A stretch of 64,000 nt of DNA. It comes from Colius striatus (taxonomy: Eukaryota; Chordata; Aves; Coliiformes; Coliidae). Where the stretch lies: the NCBI RefSeq assembly GCF_028858725.1, contig NC_084761.1, forward strand, positions 37,001,001-37,065,000, given 5' to 3'. The notes beneath the pieces were generated by a model that saw only the letters and a list, made by a program, of their open reading frames with translations, did no database searches and was not told where the DNA came from. This document shows positions 47,979 through 60,560 of the stretch, piece after piece. The stretch's first letter is position 1; each line of letters starts with the position of its first letter. Both the position numbers and the translations under genes were made by a program.

Positions 47979-50900
47979 AGCAAGGAAAGTGGAGTGGTTT
48001 GTATTTGCAAACTCAGCTCTTAGACATTGATGTTGTGAGACAGTTTCCTAAATGGAAGAATGATCCAGCAGTAGTACTAGGATTTCTTGCAGATTGAGAG
48101 GAGCCAAGAGAAGGAAGTAAGACATTGTCAGTCACACAGATCACAACAGCTTTTCAGTTTTAATCCATTGAGTATGCTCAGTGTTGCCAGATGATATAGT
48201 CCACAGACAATGGTTATTTTACTTGATTCTGCTTTTTTATCATAAAAAGCAAAATGTCATGGCTTAGCCATAACAAAATTTAAAGAGGCAATAATTTCAG
48301 TTTTATCCAATAGGGAAAATAATGACCTACATGTCTCTGCGCTATATCAAGATGCCTGACTTGAAAAACAGAGTCAGATAAACCCATCATACTTTGAAAG
48401 AAAATATTTGAAATTATATACCTATGTTTAATAATTTAAAGGCATCAAACTAACCTACTCTAGCATGTCAGCTGGGCAGGGTTAAACACATAAAAAATAT
48501 CATGGATTCAGGGGACTGAAAAAATGCTACCACTCTCTATGAAAATCCCATGCCTCATGTTTTTTGTCACTGCTGTCTAGGCTGTGACAAACATCAGCCC
48601 TCAGGCAAAAGAGCACAAAACATTTAATGTCATCAGAACATGAATCTCAGCTTTGCTTGACAATTTTGCAGAGAAGGACCAAGGATAACAGCATATAGGC
48701 GTACAGAATTATTGCTTGCCTCATATTGAATAACAAGCCCTTACAAATCAAGTCACACTTTCCAGGTACCCTAATAATTCACCACGTAGCAACATTTCTT
48801 CCAGTGACTGTACGCTAAACCAGAGAAGTCATCAGGAGTGCTCAGAAGTGTTTGACAGGAAAACACATCTCATACCAATCATATCAAATGTTCATTTTGT
48901 TTCTTATGTGGATATCCAGCAGTTGTTAAGACCTTGATTCACAGCAGACCTTGCAATCAAAGAATGGTCCAAAGGGGCACTTGGACAGTCAATCTCCGAC
49001 TCTGTTGTTTTCCTACCACTTAGCCAAGAGCTGAGAACTTCGGCACAACGCATCATGGCACTGTAGCTTGTTACAATGCAAAAACCACTACCTTATGCCC
49101 AAAAAAGTGCAGGACTCTGATGCCTTCTGAAGTTCAAAAAGATGATCTGGGCACATGTAGTGAGAACAGGACGAACAACAGGCAGCAGGTGTTTTCTGGG
49201 TTCAGTTTTTTGTTGATGCTTCTTGTGGTATATTGTGAAAGTGTACACACCACTTAAAACCAATGAATTACTATCAACTTATCAAAAAAGGCATCCTACT
49301 CTTCTGTATCTTCCTCAGTTGTGAAGTTGAGTAGGGAAATGTTCATACTGCTTTATGATTCCTCAAGAACCTCTCTATTTTCAGTATGTACCTCTTGGGA
49401 ATTGCCTTGAAAGGCTTCACTTACAGATGAGATTTCCGTCTCTTCACAGGCTGATAGCTTTGTTTACAGGCTGCATTAGCACAATGCCAACAAAGAACAG
49501 GAATGACGCTATATATACATAGGGAGAGGGAAAAAATGCCAGTCTTTTTCTCCTGAGTGGATGGGTGGATGGAAAGATAGCTAGTGGGTCAGACATTGTG
49601 ACAGGTTATATTTCATCATATCTATACAGTTCCTTCAGAGAATATATCCAAGATAGACTACTGTACAAGATAAAAAACTCTGGTCATAAAAGGTTTTTCC
49701 CTCCTCTCCCTTGAACTGGTATTTATTTTCTGTTTAGTTTTACTTGGCAAGCTCTCACTGGAATGTGCGTCTGATTCCTCTAATTCCTCATCATCATTTG
49801 AAGTTACCTTTCTGAAGCCAGGTTTTGGGACTGAATTCCCATCCGGTAACATATATCTAACAAAGATGGAATGAACTGGTTTTCTGGAGACATTTGTCTC
49901 CCTCTACTTTGGCTAGAGGCAGCCTGCACAGCAAAGTCAGAGATGTAGAGCACGGTGGCTTTGAAAATATTAAACAGCAGCAAGAGGAAAAAGCCAACAA
50001 CCTTCCTTTGTTTTTCAAGTAGGCTGGTGACAGTACAGCTGATCAGATGGACTGCCTACTCTGATCAAGTCTGACAATTTCTACAGTTTTATCTTCCTGT
50101 AGAACAGAAACCCAGGCTGAACTGACTCTGGCAGACAAGATAGCTCTCTGAAATAGCCAAGGGAAATGAATCTCCAGCTATTGACAAACTAATAAATTAT
50201 TTTTTAAAATCAGTCTACATTAATATTTTTCAAGAAATAATTATGTCAATCATTTAAAATGTTCTTCTGTTTACTTTGGCTCACAAGAAGACTTTAGTGT
50301 GCCAGGTGCAAACGCTTTTTTTCTGGCAGTGAGTTACAATGCAAGGAACTCCCTCTCTCTCTATTGGGAAAGCCAGGTTTTTCACATGTTTGGTAAGATT
50401 GTCCACTAAAATCCTCTTTTCTCTTTCTGCTTGCCACTGTATGCGATGCTGGTGTCTCTGAAAGGTCACTCATTTTCCTTGTTGCTGGGCTGAGTACAGC
50501 TTGAACTGAGTTCAGGAGCTCTGCTGTGAATAACTGAGATGCCTATTGTCACCAATGCTTGTCCTGCTTCTTCAGGGAGTCACATCTTGTAGTTCAACAA
50601 GTTCCTGCAGTCCACTGTCTCAGCTTTCTTGTACATAGCTCCTAATTTTAGAAAAAATGATAAATCAAGTGATATTTATTGAGTTTAAAAGGTCAAGATC
50701 CTACTGACAGGACTTCGATCGAATGTGATAGCTAGTAAAACCTGAAAATGTTTTTGCTATTCTGAACACAGAAAGCAAGTTATTGGTTAGAGTTTTTTTC
50801 ATAATGTTATATAAACTCTAAAAAAAGACATTCAAAATAGTTCTTTCTTCATCTCCAAGGCCTTCCATGGGAAAGTGCAGAGCTCTGCAATGGAGCAGTG

Positions 50901-53900
50901 GTGAGCGGGGCTGATTCTCTGTGAGCTGGTAGGGAGGGCTGCATATCACTGCGCACAAGCACTCAACTAGGTTTTATTTTTTCCCTTCAAACCAACGTGG
51001 ACCTGCTCACTGCTTGCCCTTGCATGGTATTGCTGCTACCCTTCTGTTTCTGCCACCTGACAATATCTAGAACTTTCTGAAAGTTCATTTTAAACCATGA
51101 GGTATTTTGGCATTACATCACACTATTGCTATTGCTCCTCCTCCCATGTGGAGTTCTGCTGCAGGCACTCACAGGTACAAAGAAAAAGAGGCTTATTATG
51201 TTTTGTGGCCCATTAAATGCCCAGAAAAAACAAATATTTGCATGCATAAATAAAAACTTCTTCAGTATGTGCTTCTAGGTACTGCTACGAGATCAGCATT
51301 ACATGTGGGAACTAACAGAAAAGAAACCTCCATTTTGTTAACAAGGTACAGGACAACATACTTTTGAAGAAATGTATTTTCAGTGTTATAAAAATTAGAA
51401 AGAGACCTAGACTCACTCTTCAGTCTGTCCTAAGGGGCAGGTCTTGGTTATGCTGCCCCAGGAGGCAACCAAGGAATGTATCAATCCCATGCACAGATGA
51501 AAATTAGTTAAGTGGGTGTTAGACTGACATAGCATCACCCTGCACAACAAAAATGATTGAGTACTCATGAAAAAGGTTCTAAGTGTCTTGTTTCATCTTC
51601 AAGTTTTAAGGGGTCAGCATGGGTTTGGCATAACACAGTGGCCCATAAGCTGCAGCAGCTCAGAAGCCACTTCTTCAGCATATCAGACCCCTGCCATGTG
51701 GTGGCAACCTCTCCCTTCCCTGCTGGGCAGCAGTGTTAGTATCACTCCAGTTTAATCCAGGCACACGAGAGCTCTCCTTTTCCCCCTTCTACTCTGCAAT
51801 CAGAAGATGTTGCATTGCATCTCTGGGGAATGGGCAATACTTGAGACCGTATTGTGAAGCAGTCATAAATCAAAGTTGGGGGATCTGCCCTACCAGCAGC
51901 CAATAATATCCCCAGCACCTCCTCCCCACTTGCCCCATGGGATCAAGCCAGCATTTCTTCCCCAGGCCCAGCTCTGAGAAAATCCAGGGAGAATAGGAAA
52001 CCATTTTTCCTCTCTTGTTCCTCTATGCACACAAACAGAACTTTAGCTTCATGCAGAGACTCTTTGTCCACAAAGGCAAAAGGAAGTCACAGCTCAGCTG
52101 TAGAGCTAAAACTAGCTGGTGCGAGTATCTAGGACTGGCAAGCAGCCCTCCTCTGCTCACATGCCTGGTTTTCACTCCCACATGACTTGATCACTGAACT
52201 GTCAATACCTTGGCTGACATGGCAGAGCACAGGCTAGTGCAGTGTACTTGATCAGATGCAGGAAGAATGCAAGTCACAGCAAGGAGACCAGTGAGACCTG
52301 CTGCTCCCTGCTCTCCCTACACTGCTCTACTTGTATAGGTACCCATCAACAGAAGTAACAACTTCAAGTATGGCTATGCAGAGAACACTTCTCTTGCTGC
52401 TGTGTTGAACAGCAACTTCATTTTGTTTCTCCATTGCTATTCATTCCTAGGAACCCCTCAATTTACTTTATATCCTTAGCTACATTTGACTGATTGTATT
52501 TGATTTAGGAAAAATAGTATTTACTGTGGAAGCAAACACTTTGTGTTCAAAACCAGATATTTGCTTTGAAGACTAGCTTACAAAATGTAATAATTTTAAC
52601 ACAAGAACAAATCCCAGAAATAACATGTGCAAAGGTAGTTCAAACCATTAAAAGTTTTCTACAAGGTCTCTCACTGAAATTCAAACTTTTTTCCCCCAGC
52701 TCCTGTCTGACTATATGGAACAACACTTGCTGAAGGGCAGAGAAATATTTATGGGATCACCATTGACTTTCATATCCCAGGATTTTCCTGCACATCATAG
52801 ACTAGATGAGAGAACTAATGCCAGGGCAGACACTCTTCCCAAGCACACAAATACCACCACCCATACCACCAGATTATCAGAGCAGTGCTGGTGAGCAATT
52901 TCATAAGTAATTAATACTTAATATAAGTCTTTATTATCTATAACATTTCTACTCCTCAAATTGACCTTTGTGTGACCTATCTTCAGGTCTTCCTGTATTG
53001 TGCTCTTCCTTCTATAACAAATATTTCTAAAAAATTTCTATACTGACTGACAAGACCACAACAGGGCCATTTGTGGTTTAGGTATGTGTTACAAATTGCA
53101 TGTTAAACCTTAAGTTTTGTAATTAAGGTCTGCAGCTTATTAGCTGTATTTTAATCAAGTGCAATGTAGAAGGAAATTACTCGTAAGTGCAGGTTTTGAA
53201 CTTTTTGTACATCTGTCATTACAAGGTTTCGTAGGTTAGTTCAGATACATAAAACAAAAGCAACCATTACAAAAGGAGATGAAGTATACAGTTAAGCCAC
53301 TTAAAAACTACTTCATATACTATTCTGTATATATAGAGGCAATACTTTGTCTACTATACACTGTAATAAAGATCCCATTTTTTTCCCTAATAATGCTAAT
53401 TTGACTTTGCAGCAGCACTATTTCCTATACAATAGGAATTTCCTTGGAAATACCTCTTTTAAAAACTATTGCAGTGGTACTTCCTGGAGTCTTTGCAGAA
53501 AAGCCAGAGTTGGTCTGTGTAACAAAATGAGGCCATAGTCTGCAGAAGAAAGCAGTTTTACAGCTAACAACTCGGTTCCTGCAAAATTCTAAAGTGACTG
53601 CTGACAGTTGATAGCCTTGTAAATTGACCATGTGGTTGATTTTATCACATACAGACACATTTATAAACAAAAAATAAAGATACTTGCCTAAACTAAAGCT
53701 GGAATATGGTTGCAAATATGATTGCTCTGTTTCCACTTGTGTTTGATACAGTCTGTCTTGAGTATAAGCAGCAGTTAGAGAAAGCACGTCCAAGATGACA
53801 ACTGCCTTGTAGTTTAACAATGTCATCTTTCCTGCAACACACTCTGTTCAGGGCATGGCTGCAAGTGCATGACAGACAGTGAGGAATGGCATAGTGAACG

Positions 53901-54984
53901 TATTCCCCAAGTCATCATACAGCTATTGGATGAATGCCACTTGAGATGAGTAGCATGGGAAAGTGAAGTGGAAAGAAGATAGGGTGATGGTGGCTACAAA
54001 TACAGACATATACCTGTACCCGTCATTTTGCACACTGTCTGCAATTCTCAGAAGTGGGCATAAAACTGCACTTGCATTGATAATAAATGCATCCAAAATA
54101 CAACCATCATCTCAGCATTTTGCTATGCAGATAGGATTGTGCCTTTTGAACAAAGCAGCACACTGCCCTCAACAGAAAACCCTGTTTATCACTTGGAGAT
54201 GCAATAAAAATAACAAATGTCCAGAGTAAACCTAATTCACTGTGCTACTTAGTATTTGAAATACATAAATATGTCAAGCAAAAGACCTCTAATAGACCCT
54301 TTTATCCTGGTAATAGTGTACATATAATTTTCCTCTCATTAGTACAAAAACTACCTAGGGAACTATCAGCCCATCCTTCATCCATTTAATCTGCATTAGT
54401 TTACTTTTACCTTGTGTTTAATCTGCTTTCTCTCAAGGTATTTTGAATAAATCAATAGGAATACATGATTGTTTAATGATTTTTAGAAGAGCTCCCTTCG
54501 ACCACAGCTGCATGATTTAGAATGACTAATTCCACTTTTTACAATTGATCCTGCCATGCATGGCCCATCCATTCCTGCCACGTCTGGTCAGAGGGACCAG
54601 GAGATCTACAGTGAGAAGGGTCTTAAAGGGGCCAAGGGCAGTCCCCAGCATCTTAGGGGGATGGAAAACAAGTGAGGCAAGAAAAAAAAAATATTCAAAA
54701 TTAATGCTCTTAATTCCTGGCAACAGACTTCAGCTCCCTAATGTAGCTCAGCACAATAGCCTGGTGATGCTTCTCAAATACCTGAGCTTCAAGGGCATCA
54801 CTGTGCCTTGCTCTTCGAAGTGTCCCAGGGTGACAGAGAATTTCATGCACAGCAGCAAAGAGAAGGTTCAATTTGCGTGCAGCAGGAGACACGTCTGACA
54901 CTGGCATATGGGCCTTGAGTATGAATGCATATGCTTACTGAAGCTTAGCATACAACCAGAACTTGCTTGACGACAGAGGCAAAG
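47979..54984. other. Gene desert segment 6, no gene recognised
   Basis: AT-rich intergenic DNA. Two adjoining near-palindromes occur at about 48231-48275. No open frame resembles a known protein, and no RNA gene was identified. Confidence 0.5.
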
Positions 54985-55640
54985 TCATAGAATCATAGAA
55001 TGGTAGGTGTTGGAAGGGACCTTTTTAGAGATCATCTAGTCCAAATCCTCTGAAGAAGCAGGTCAACCTAGATCAGGTCACATAGCAATATGTCCAGGTG
55101 GTTCTTGAAGACCTTCAAGGAAGAAGACTCCACAACCCCTCTGGGCAGCCTCTTCCACTGCTCCATCACCCTCACAGTAAAATAGTTTTTTCCTATTATT
55201 TAAAATGGAACTTGGCTGTAAAGACTGAAGCAAAGGCGACATTCAGTAGTTCAGCCTTCTCTGGATCCTCGGTGACCAGGGCACACTCTGTGTTTAGCAG
55301 CAAGCCCACATTCTCTCTCATCTTCCTTCTGCTGCTGATGTACTTGGAAAATGCCTTATTACTGTTTTAACTTCCCTGGCTAAATTTAATTCTAGAAGGG
55401 CTCTAGCCTTCCTAGTTGCACCCCTGCATGCCCTGGCAATGTTCCTATTACTCTTCCCAAGAAGCCAGCCCCTCTTTCCACCTCTCATAGATGGCTGCTT
55501 TCTGCCTGAGTTATCCCAGCAGATCCTTGCTCATCCATGGAGGCTTCTTACCTCTTTTTCCTCCTTCTGGTTTGGCATACAAAGGTCCAATCACCTCTAG
55601 CTTCCATCTCTTTTTAACCTCAAAGTCATTTTGACAGTGT
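54985..55640 (-). mobile_element. CR1 LINE with large internal deletion (minus strand)
   Basis: On the + strand it begins with the CR1 terminal repeat TCATAGAATCATAGAATGG and 3' UTR to about 55214. It then jumps directly into sequence whose minus-strand translation matches the ORF2 linker between endonuclease and reverse transcriptase (VTEDPEKAELLN, then NKAFSKYISSRRKMRENVG and GKKPPWMSKDLLG, with stops and frame changes). The reverse transcriptase core that normally separates these two parts is missing, so the copy carries an internal deletion as well as 5' truncation. The outer 5' boundary near 55640 is approximate. Confidence 0.85.
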
Positions 55641-57895
55641 GAATAAACCAGTGAAGAGGAAATGTCACTGAAAAGGAGCATTATACCTGTTTATCCCATT
55701 CACCATGAAGGAGACGTGATCTAGTGTGTATAAAACCATGGTTGCGATTAAGAGAGTTCATAGCTATACACATTTCTGCCATTGAGCTATTGCCTGACAG
55801 GGGATGTGTCCTCCTCAGCTCTGTTTCTCATCTCAACAGTTGTCTGATCTCATTTAAAAAGAACATAAATTTCCCCCAAAACTCCACATCTACATAACTA
55901 CTTTTTAACAGAGCTCTGAGCACAGGAGAGTCCTGGTGTCTGTTACAGCCTCTGGACACTTAATACAAACAGCAATAGGTACAGCATAAATGTATTTTCT
56001 TGTGACCATGAAGTGAATATGCCAGTTAGCAAGTGTCCAGTCTAGTGCCCATATTTCTCCCAAGAGTAGGTCTGATATCAAAGCTTTTCAATGTACAGAC
56101 CTTTGCCAGTCCTGCACCCTCATTCAGTACTGGGACCAAACCCACTTCCATCTCTTTGGAGATATAGAAAGGACTGCTTGTTAAGTGAGTACTTGTTAAG
56201 TGAGTACATAAGCTATAGTTAGGAAGCTTTCCGAAGCACAAAGTTATCCACACCACAGCTGAAGAGAGTCAGCACCTCTTAACATACCCACATCACCTAC
56301 AAAAGGATGTAAGCTCCTGCTGAGGATGGTATCTATGGAAACTAAGATTAATAAAGACTGGTCTAAACCCCAAGTCTTCTCTGGTCCTCCCAGAGGTGCT
56401 TGGCTGTTTTCTGCTTTCTACTGGGTCTTGCTCCACTGCCAGAAATGTCTCAGTTTTGAGGGTATATTTTGAGCTGTCAGCACGGGGCACAGAGGTCTGG
56501 GAACTGCAAGAGAATTATCAGTAGTATAACTAACAAGCTTGACCTTTTAGACAGCTGAACTTACAGGACACAGAAGTCCACAAAAATCTTTCCTCCCTCT
56601 TTTAAAACACTGGTGGATTCTGAATTAGGCCATACATAAAATTCCACAGTCACATTAAGTCTAAATTCACCTTATTTCAATGGTGAAGCTGCATGATAAA
56701 CAAACACATTGACAAACAGATCAGCATTATATCAACGCTCAAAGCTGACACTCCTATAGTACTAAAGGAAAAAATATTGGTAGTTAGCTCCAATAAGTTA
56801 GAAATCTTCTTTGATTGGGACATTGAAAATGATTTAGACAGGCTGTGTAGGAGTCCTTACAAAGTGCCAAGGTACAGAATACATTACAGTTTATGGTGAA
56901 TAATCTATTGCTCTAGGGTTTGTAAGTTGACTGTGGTCCAACAAAGGCTGTCAAGAAGGCTGGCAGTTGAGAACTAGGCTAGCCTTTATTATTTATTCTA
57001 TTATGAGCTTGCTTAATCTTTTTGTAAGATGTTAAAGACTTTGCAGAGGGGATAGTGAGTTCATGTAAAGATCAGAATGGCATAAACCTGTACAAACTGG
57101 AAATGCTCAGGATCTCAGAAGATGCACTGGAAAACTGTGCCGCACATCAGAGGAGCTTCCTTGGGTTCCAGGAGAGTGCGGAGAGCAGAAACCACAGCTG
57201 GTCACAGTCAACACTCACCCTCCTAAGCATGTTGCCAAGATGAAAAGGCAATTTGAGGTTTTAGGAACAGAAAGTAGATGTTTATGTTCTCATGACAAGA
57301 TTCGTAAGATGCTGAAATGGTCCTTCATAGCTGAGAAAGGGTGGATAGGGGCGTTTGATAACTGTTGACAAATGTTTAAAGCAGTGTATTGAGAAAACTG
57401 GCAACCAACAAACATTTCCAAGCAGTCCACTCAAGCATCCCAAGACTGTCCCTAGCATAACACAGCGCATCTAATGACTATACAGGAGAGAACTCCGTGG
57501 GCCTAGAGCAGATGCTACTTAAGGCATCTACAGGCTATCATCGTTGGGTTCCCTGACTGGCAAGCACAATCATTCCTTCCAGTGGCCAGTAATTTCCTGC
57601 CACAATCCAGCACTGAACTCTACTGAAAATGCAACACATCAGGAAAAAGAAAACTGCATTTCTGCTCCTGACACCCTACCCACAGGTCAAAGTCTCTGTC
57701 ATAAACAACAATATATCCAGTTCTTCTATCTGCCGCTCAAAGCTTCATGCTGAGGTTCCTCATTTATGCCAATAAATACTGACAATGCTCTACAAGAAAG
57801 TTAACTTGAACAGTTCCCAACCCAGGGCCATGTTTCCAGGTTGGAAACAAAATCACTGTACTGTCAGGATAATCCTCCCCATCCCAGAGGGCTTA
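55641..57895. other. Intergenic sequence, no gene recognised
   Basis: AT-rich unique DNA containing one exact 15 bp tandem duplication (56177-56206). No gene was seen. Confidence 0.45.
56177..56206. repeat. Exact 15 bp tandem duplication
   Basis: CTTGTTAAGTGAGTA occurs twice in direct tandem with no mismatch, which suggests a recent slippage event. Confidence 0.9.
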
Positions 57896-57992
57896 ACCTC
57901 TGAACTCCTGTGTGACTTGATCTGGGTGGACTTGCAGGGGTTTGGACTAGATAATCTTTATAGGTCCCTTCCAACCCCTACTATTCTGTGAA
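57896..57992 (+). mobile_element. CR1 LINE 3' end fragment (+ strand)
   Basis: TTTGGACTAGATAATCTTTA, TAGGTCCCTTCCAACCCCTA and CTATTCTGTGA reproduce the final part of the CR1 3' UTR closely. Only about 100 bp are recognisable, so the insertion is strongly 5'-truncated. Confidence 0.88.
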
Positions 57993-60199
57993 CTCAGAGC
58001 ACCTGGCACTGGTAACACAGGAGATAGAGTGAGGGTCTCTGCAGATGACAAGTAGAGAGAAAACCCCTGTGACATTGAAGGATTTCCCTTTTTATGCAGA
58101 GAAATGAGGTCCAGAGACTATTGCCCACTGTCACATAGGAATGCGAGAGATGTGAAAACTTAATCAAGCTATTTTGAGTTGCAGTTCTGTACAATAAATA
58201 TAGCCCCACTCTTCCTCATGCATATACTATGCTTACATTAAAAAGAACAATTACTGAAAAGGACACAAGTATCTTGCACCTCCAGACATCCACTTAAATT
58301 CACAAGCCTACTCATGTTCTCCTCTTATATCTAAAAGGAAAGTGTATGGTTGAAATGATTTTTCTTAGTGATAAAGTAACATCTTATGTATTTTGTTCGC
58401 TGGTGCATATTACTTTTTGGCCACTTCAGAATATTACATCAGCCACCTCAGACTGTCTTTTCCTTTTTTTAGCTTTCATATAAGTAAAACATTTATATGT
58501 TACTGTTTGACCAAATGATAAAAATCTGTTTATAACAGTACAGCCAGAGTGGTCAACCTACAGTTGGAAGGGAAGAAGGGAATGTCTTTGAGAATGCAAT
58601 ACTCATGAGCTGAAGTGGAAAAAATTATTTACTCTTTCTTTCCCTCCTTTCTTTTATCATCTATCTAATGACTTGTTGAATTTTTCCCAACCTGATTTGG
58701 TTGATATTACCACTGATCTTTTTATTTACCCTTGAATTAAATGTAAACATCTTTCTCCTATAGCACACACACCATTGTAATACAATCCTAGCATTGGCAA
58801 TCATTCCAGGCAGCCCCTGTAGCTCTAGGTTCCTATTGTTTTTTTAAAGGGCCTGAAATCTCTATCATGTCTAAGTGTCAACAACTTAGACTCTAAAAGC
58901 CTGAGTGACTAAATTTGCAATAAAATAGATACCATGTAAGTGATTTCTCTGTTTCCTTAGTACGTTCCACTGTTGCACTGTCAGATAATTTCTACATTTG
59001 TTGTTTCTATGTCAAGATGTGTTTTGGAGGTTGTCTAATTTTAACTGCATTTTTTTTATGAACATAACAGTGTTGGACTTTAAGGTCCATTTCCCTTACT
59101 AAAAGCAGAAACATCTAACAAGAGCAAGGTGCGTTTATCTGCTGAAAAGCAGGCTCTTCTAAATAGCCTGACACATGCACCAAACTCACATGGCTACCAT
59201 TAGCTGTGAACTATAAGCACAGAAACCAGCCTCACAAGCGAAAACTACTCAATGGCCCTCAAAAAATCCTGCCTTGATAGGAGTGCCCAAAAGGAAGCTG
59301 GTGAATCCTTCCCCAATCTAGGCATTTAATCAAACTTAGCAAGTTAATCTGTTGAGATTTTAGTGAGATATGCTTATATCCCTGAGTTAATAACATGTCA
59401 GAGAGGCTTTCAGTTTGTCTCCAGAACTGCAAATCCTTAGGCTATGTATGCTTTTAGCTTACACCATCAGCTCTCTGGAGCAGTGCTTGTTCTGGCTATG
59501 TGTGTCTGTAGCTTTGGAATTGCTCAAGAGTGCCAGAAGAGAGAGGAACAGGAGCTTGTGCACATTCTTTGCATTTGTGAACTGTGAAGCTAAGTAGCCT
59601 GCAAACTTCTAACTGGGGAGATTTGATCTTTCTTAGATGAAGTTAGAAGGGTCATACAACACTGGCTTCCAAAGCACAAGTGTAATAATCCCTGGGTCAC
59701 ATCAGCACACTCTTGTGCTTCTCCATCTTGATCTCCGTGGATTTCAAAGAGAAAATTTAGTAAAGATATGTCTGTATGGGCACTCCCTCAGTCATCATGA
59801 AGCAAAGACTATGCTTTTCTGTGGCTCATAGGTTTTACATAGGTAACTTCCAAATGTTCAAAGAGGAAAAGAATTAATGAACATTTGTTTCACAGTTATT
59901 TGAAATACAAAGGACAGGGCTTTCTCTCCCTTGCTCCCGTGCACCACAGGGAACAGGGAACAGAAGTTTTTCTGTTCTTAATCAGCAAACCAGAAGCAAC
60001 ACTTCTGACCTTACAGCAGTACAGATGTAATGGTTAACCTTGCTTTGGGCCACAAAACAAAATATCACGAGATGCCCACAACCTGTTGCAAGGAATGGAG
60101 AAGAAGCCAGTCTGTTACTTTGCATTGCACCCTACGGCAACATGCCACATAAGGCTGATGTGCCATTGACACATAAAATAAGGTGCTGCGCTCCTGAGT
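57993..60199. other. Intergenic sequence, no gene recognised
   Basis: AT-rich sequence without recognisable genes or repeats apart from short homopolymers. Confidence 0.45.
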
Positions 60200-60560
60200 G
60201 CTGTCTTGCCTGTCCCGGGAACCATTAATCCTATTAATTGCATATAAAAAGTCTGGTAGCAATTCTACAAATGAGTAAACACAGAGATAAAAGTGTAATC
60301 GTACTAGTGCAGCAAATTGGATTCAGATCCTCATTGAACAATCCTGTTTCATTTCAGCAATTTTATTATCACTGTTACTGGAACAAATTACTTTGTTAAA
60401 CAGAAGGGGCTTTTGTAAAAGAATTTCTTCTAGTGGGCAATATCATGAAGCTCTGTAACACAAAAGCAGCAATTATGCTTGTCAGGGGATTTCTTTAAGC
60501 AATTCAGCTAATGGCTTATGACAGGTAGGACTTGAAATGTTCATTCAAACCTTCCTTCTG
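60200..60560. promoter_or_regulatory. Candidate conserved non-coding element G
   Basis: Complex AT-rich sequence with ACCATTAATCCTATTAATTG, AACAAATTACTTTG, GCAATTTTATTATC and TAAGCAATTCAGC, no repeat similarity and no coding signal. Proposed on composition alone. Confidence 0.3.
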
